A stretch of DNA of 55,596 nucleotides from Polyangiaceae bacterium (lineage in GTDB: Bacteria; Myxococcota_A; Polyangia; Polyangiales; Polyangiaceae). Numbering within the stretch: the first letter of the stretch is position 1; each line of letters starts with the position of its first letter. Positions 53,791 to 55,596 of this stretch are shown piece after piece. Made by a program: the position numbers and the translations under genes. The stretch is from the NCBI GenBank assembly GCA_025937785.1, contig JAICQQ010000033.1:1-55596 (forward strand), given 5' to 3'. The notes under the pieces were generated by a model. The model was not told the DNA's origin. It saw only the letters and a list, made by a program, of their open reading frames with translations, and searched no databases.

Positions 53791-55209
53791 GTGAACCACT
53801 CGGGAATACGGAACGACCGCGCGCGAGTCTTGCCAGGTGTTTGCACATGGGCTGCCCTCCTATTGCTACCGCTGGGCTGTAGCGCCGGTTCCAACGGCTC
53901 AACCGATCTGAACACTTCCGGAAGCACTACAGCAGTCGATGGCGCAGACGCGGGCAGCCCGTCGGCCACGGTAAGCAGCGACGCAGGGGCAACGACGGCG
54001 GATACCCTTGCAACGTCAACGTCTAGTGGTGGAGCGGCTACGACACAGGGCATAGACGCCGTATCGAATACCACGGGTGGCGTTGCTAGCAGCATCGGAG
54101 GCGGTGACAGCGGCAGCACCGGCTCTGCCGGCGTGAGCATGAGCTCCGGCGCCGCAATGACTACCACCACCAACGGCGCGGGGGGTGACACCGCGTCGAG
54201 TTCGGGCAGTGCCAACTCGACGACAGGCAGCGGGGGCGACTCCGTCAGCGTGCCATTCATCCTGGGCGCCGACATCTCCTTTGTGCAAGAAGAGGAAGAC
54301 AAAGGCGCTGTCTTCGTGGATGGTGGCCTTCAGAAGGACTTCCTTCAAGTACTCACCGACCACGGCTTCAATTACGCACGGCTCAGGATCTTCCACACGC
54401 CCGGGAATCCGAACGGCTACCAGTACGAGTTCGTGACACGCGCGGAACCTTACTGTGACCTTGCGCATACCATCGAGATGGCTCAACGGATCAAGGCGGC
54501 TGGCATGGGTCTGCTGCTCGACCTTCACTACAGCGACACGTGGGCAGATCCGAGCGATCAACACAAGCCAGCCGCTTGGGAAAGCTTGACCTTCGCAGAG
54601 CTAGTGACCGCAGTCTATGACTACACGCGCGATACGCTTCTGGCACTCCAGGCGGCGGGTGCTTTGCCTGAGATCGTGCAGGTCGGAAACGAGATCACGC
54701 CGGGAATGCTCCATCCCGACGGGCACACGTACGACCCGGACAACTGGGACCAACTGGCCCAACTGCTCAGTGCCGGTTTATCGGCGGTCAAAGAGGTTGA
54801 TGCTGGGATTCAGACGATGCTGCATCTCGATCGCGGCGGCGACAATGAGACCAGTCGCTGGTGGCTCGGCGAAGCGCTCGATCGCGGCGTTCAATTCGAC
54901 ATCCTGGGACAATCTGCCTATAGTGCCTTTCACGGAAGCCCAGCGGTTTGGGAAGACAACTTCAACGATCTCCTGAGCTACCCCGATCTCAAATTCATCA
55001 TAGCCGAGTACAACGGCGAAAAGCGTGCTGCCAACGACATCATGTGGAACCTTCCGGATGGCCGCGGGCTCGGGACGTTCTTTTGGGAACCCACCGCCTC
55101 GGGCGACTGGGGCAGCGCCATGTTCACATGGATGGGCAGCACCGCCACCGCGAATCCAAGCGACTTCGCTATCTACGACCAGATCGCGGACGACTACGGG
55201 CTACGCTAG
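53791..55209 (+). CDS. GH53 arabinogalactan endo-beta-1,4-galactanase, lipoprotein
   Basis: Hydrolyses beta-1,4-galactan side chains of pectin (type I arabinogalactan) outside the cell. The protein has 472 residues from GTG 53791, which has GGAG 6 nt upstream. A signal with lipobox (LLLLPLGCSAGS, Cys about 30) and a Ser/Thr/Gly linker (about 35-150) precede a GH53 (beta/alpha)8 domain. Family marks are ILGADISFVQEEE, FNYARLRIFHTP, GMGLLLDLHYSDTWADPSDQHKP, VQVGNEITPGML with acid/base Glu about 301, and FIIAEYNG with nucleophile Glu about 406. It is intact although surrounded by broken genes, and lies between two copies of an IS end, which may reflect its arrival or the instability of the locus. 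Confidence 0.93.
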   Translation: MNHSGIRNDRARVLPGVCTWAALLLLPLGCSAGSNGSTDLNTSGSTTAVDGADAGSPSATVSSDAGATTADTLATSTSSGGAATTQGIDAVSNTTGGVASSIGGGDSGSTGSAGVSMSSGAAMTTTTNGAGGDTASSSGSANSTTGSGGDSVSVPFILGADISFVQEEEDKGAVFVDGGLQKDFLQVLTDHGFNYARLRIFHTPGNPNGYQYEFVTRAEPYCDLAHTIEMAQRIKAAGMGLLLDLHYSDTWADPSDQHKPAAWESLTFAELVTAVYDYTRDTLLALQAAGALPEIVQVGNEITPGMLHPDGHTYDPDNWDQLAQLLSAGLSAVKEVDAGIQTMLHLDRGGDNETSRWWLGEALDRGVQFDILGQSAYSAFHGSPAVWEDNFNDLLSYPDLKFIIAEYNGEKRAANDIMWNLPDGRGLGTFFWEPTASGDWGSAMFTWMGSTATANPSDFAIYDQIADDYGLR

Positions 55210-55304
55210 CGCTCGCTTGCCCGTTTTGCCTTGTGCTACTGCGCCACGCGAAGCGTGTGCTGGCTACTGCGCCCTGTACTGGCTACTTCGCTCGTCCTCC
55301 GCAG

Positions 55305-55596
55305 GATCGCTGAAGAATCTGGTCACGACACGTCTTGAACATTCGCCCGCGATGGGCGACATCGGTGCCCATGTTCGTCACGCTCGTCGCCCGGCTTCGC
55401 TCCGCGGTCCGGCGCGTGGCGACTTCCATTTCGACGACGACTCGAAAGGCACTCCGTCCAGCTCCGATTGCCGTCGACGTCGTTCGAGATCTCTTCCGCA
55501 CACGCGACGAGCTCGTTGTCGAGAACGCTGCCGTCCGCCAGCAGCTCATCGTCGCCTCGCGCAAGGTGAAGCGACCGGTTCTCCGCACACGGGAGC
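55305..55596 (+). mobile_element. Insertion-sequence left end (copy B), continues past the window
   Basis: Begins GATCGCTGAAGAATCTG like copy A at 52577 and carries the transposase start at 55371. About 66 nt of leader precede the ATG. The right end is outside the window, so inverted repeats and target duplication cannot be judged. Confidence 0.68.
55371..55596 (+). CDS. Integrase-core transposase, N-terminal part (runs off the window)
   Basis: From ATG 55371 the frame reads MFVTLVARLRSAVRRVATSI, then DVVRDLFRTRDELVVENAAV, RQQLIVASRKVKRPVLRTRE, open to the last base. The segment ELVVENAAVRQQL... KVKRP is the typical N-terminus of rve (integrase catalytic core, DDE) transposases common in these genomes, where the pattern is ENxxLRQQLxVLxRxVKRP. 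The catalytic domain lies beyond the window. Copy A at 52643 is a truncated relative. Confidence 0.75.
   Translation, partial: MFVTLVARLRSAVRRVATSISTTTRKALRPAPIAVDVVRDLFRTRDELVVENAAVRQQLIVASRKVKRPVLRTRE

Overview
The window (about 55.6 kb, GC-rich) looks like chromosome of a myxobacterium-type delta-proteobacterium (Myxococcota, probably Polyangia). The reasons are the many lipoproteins with long Ser/Thr/Gly-rich linkers, a giant protein built from the myxobacterial Cys-rich disulfide repeat (CGDG...CDDGN...GDGC), a fibro-slime domain, a myxobacterial-style retron, and several secreted plant-polysaccharide enzymes. No tRNA, rRNA or CRISPR array was seen.

Layout. 0-10 kb is metabolic and stress genes: a cytochrome P450, aconitase B with a divergent LysR regulator and an intrinsic terminator, a diamine-type GNAT acetyltransferase divergent from a DUF488 protein, a small lipoprotein, glucose-6-phosphate dehydrogenase and a CE2-like esterase lipoprotein. 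10.2-20.6 kb is one gene for a 3,478-residue cell-surface lipoprotein with about 70 Cys-rich repeats. Its C-terminal array shows a four-repeat (about 128-residue) higher-order period. 21-22 kb holds a helical lipoprotein.

22.3-29.4 kb is the most interesting region. A degenerate-exonuclease/GIY-YIG fusion is transcribed away from a tight operon of a HEAT-like protein, a SWIM zinc-finger protein, a retron msr-msd RNA and a retron reverse transcriptase. The HEAT and SWIM genes overlap by 4 nt (GTGA). The RNA begins 2 nt after the SWIM stop with a 32-nt a1/a2 inverted repeat, an msr hairpin and a long msd hairpin. The reverse transcriptase has YADD, NAxxH and VTG motifs. HEAT and SWIM are therefore candidate retron partners of a kind I do not recall being described.

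29.4-39.3 kb is a run of surface lipoproteins: a CE1-type esterase, a protein with PPC-like beta-sandwich domains, a beta-propeller lipoprotein with a repeated DDGGTP-type motif, a duplicated Cys-motif protein, a Cip1-like protein and a GH11 xylanase. 39.6-50.0 kb is an orphan type VI secretion cargo operon, read leftward: vgrG, a DUF6484-like gene, a TPR gene with a His-rich tail, a PAAR-Rhs gene with a putative HNH-like toxin tip, and two unknown genes 3 nt apart that are immunity candidates.

50.0-55.6 kb is degraded: a frameshifted HAF-repeat gene, a second Cip1-like lipoprotein, a small ORF beside a broken vgrG 3' end, a truncated insertion-sequence end, a frameshifted lipoprotein, an intact GH53 galactanase, and a second copy of the same insertion-sequence end whose integrase-type transposase starts at 55371 and runs off the window.
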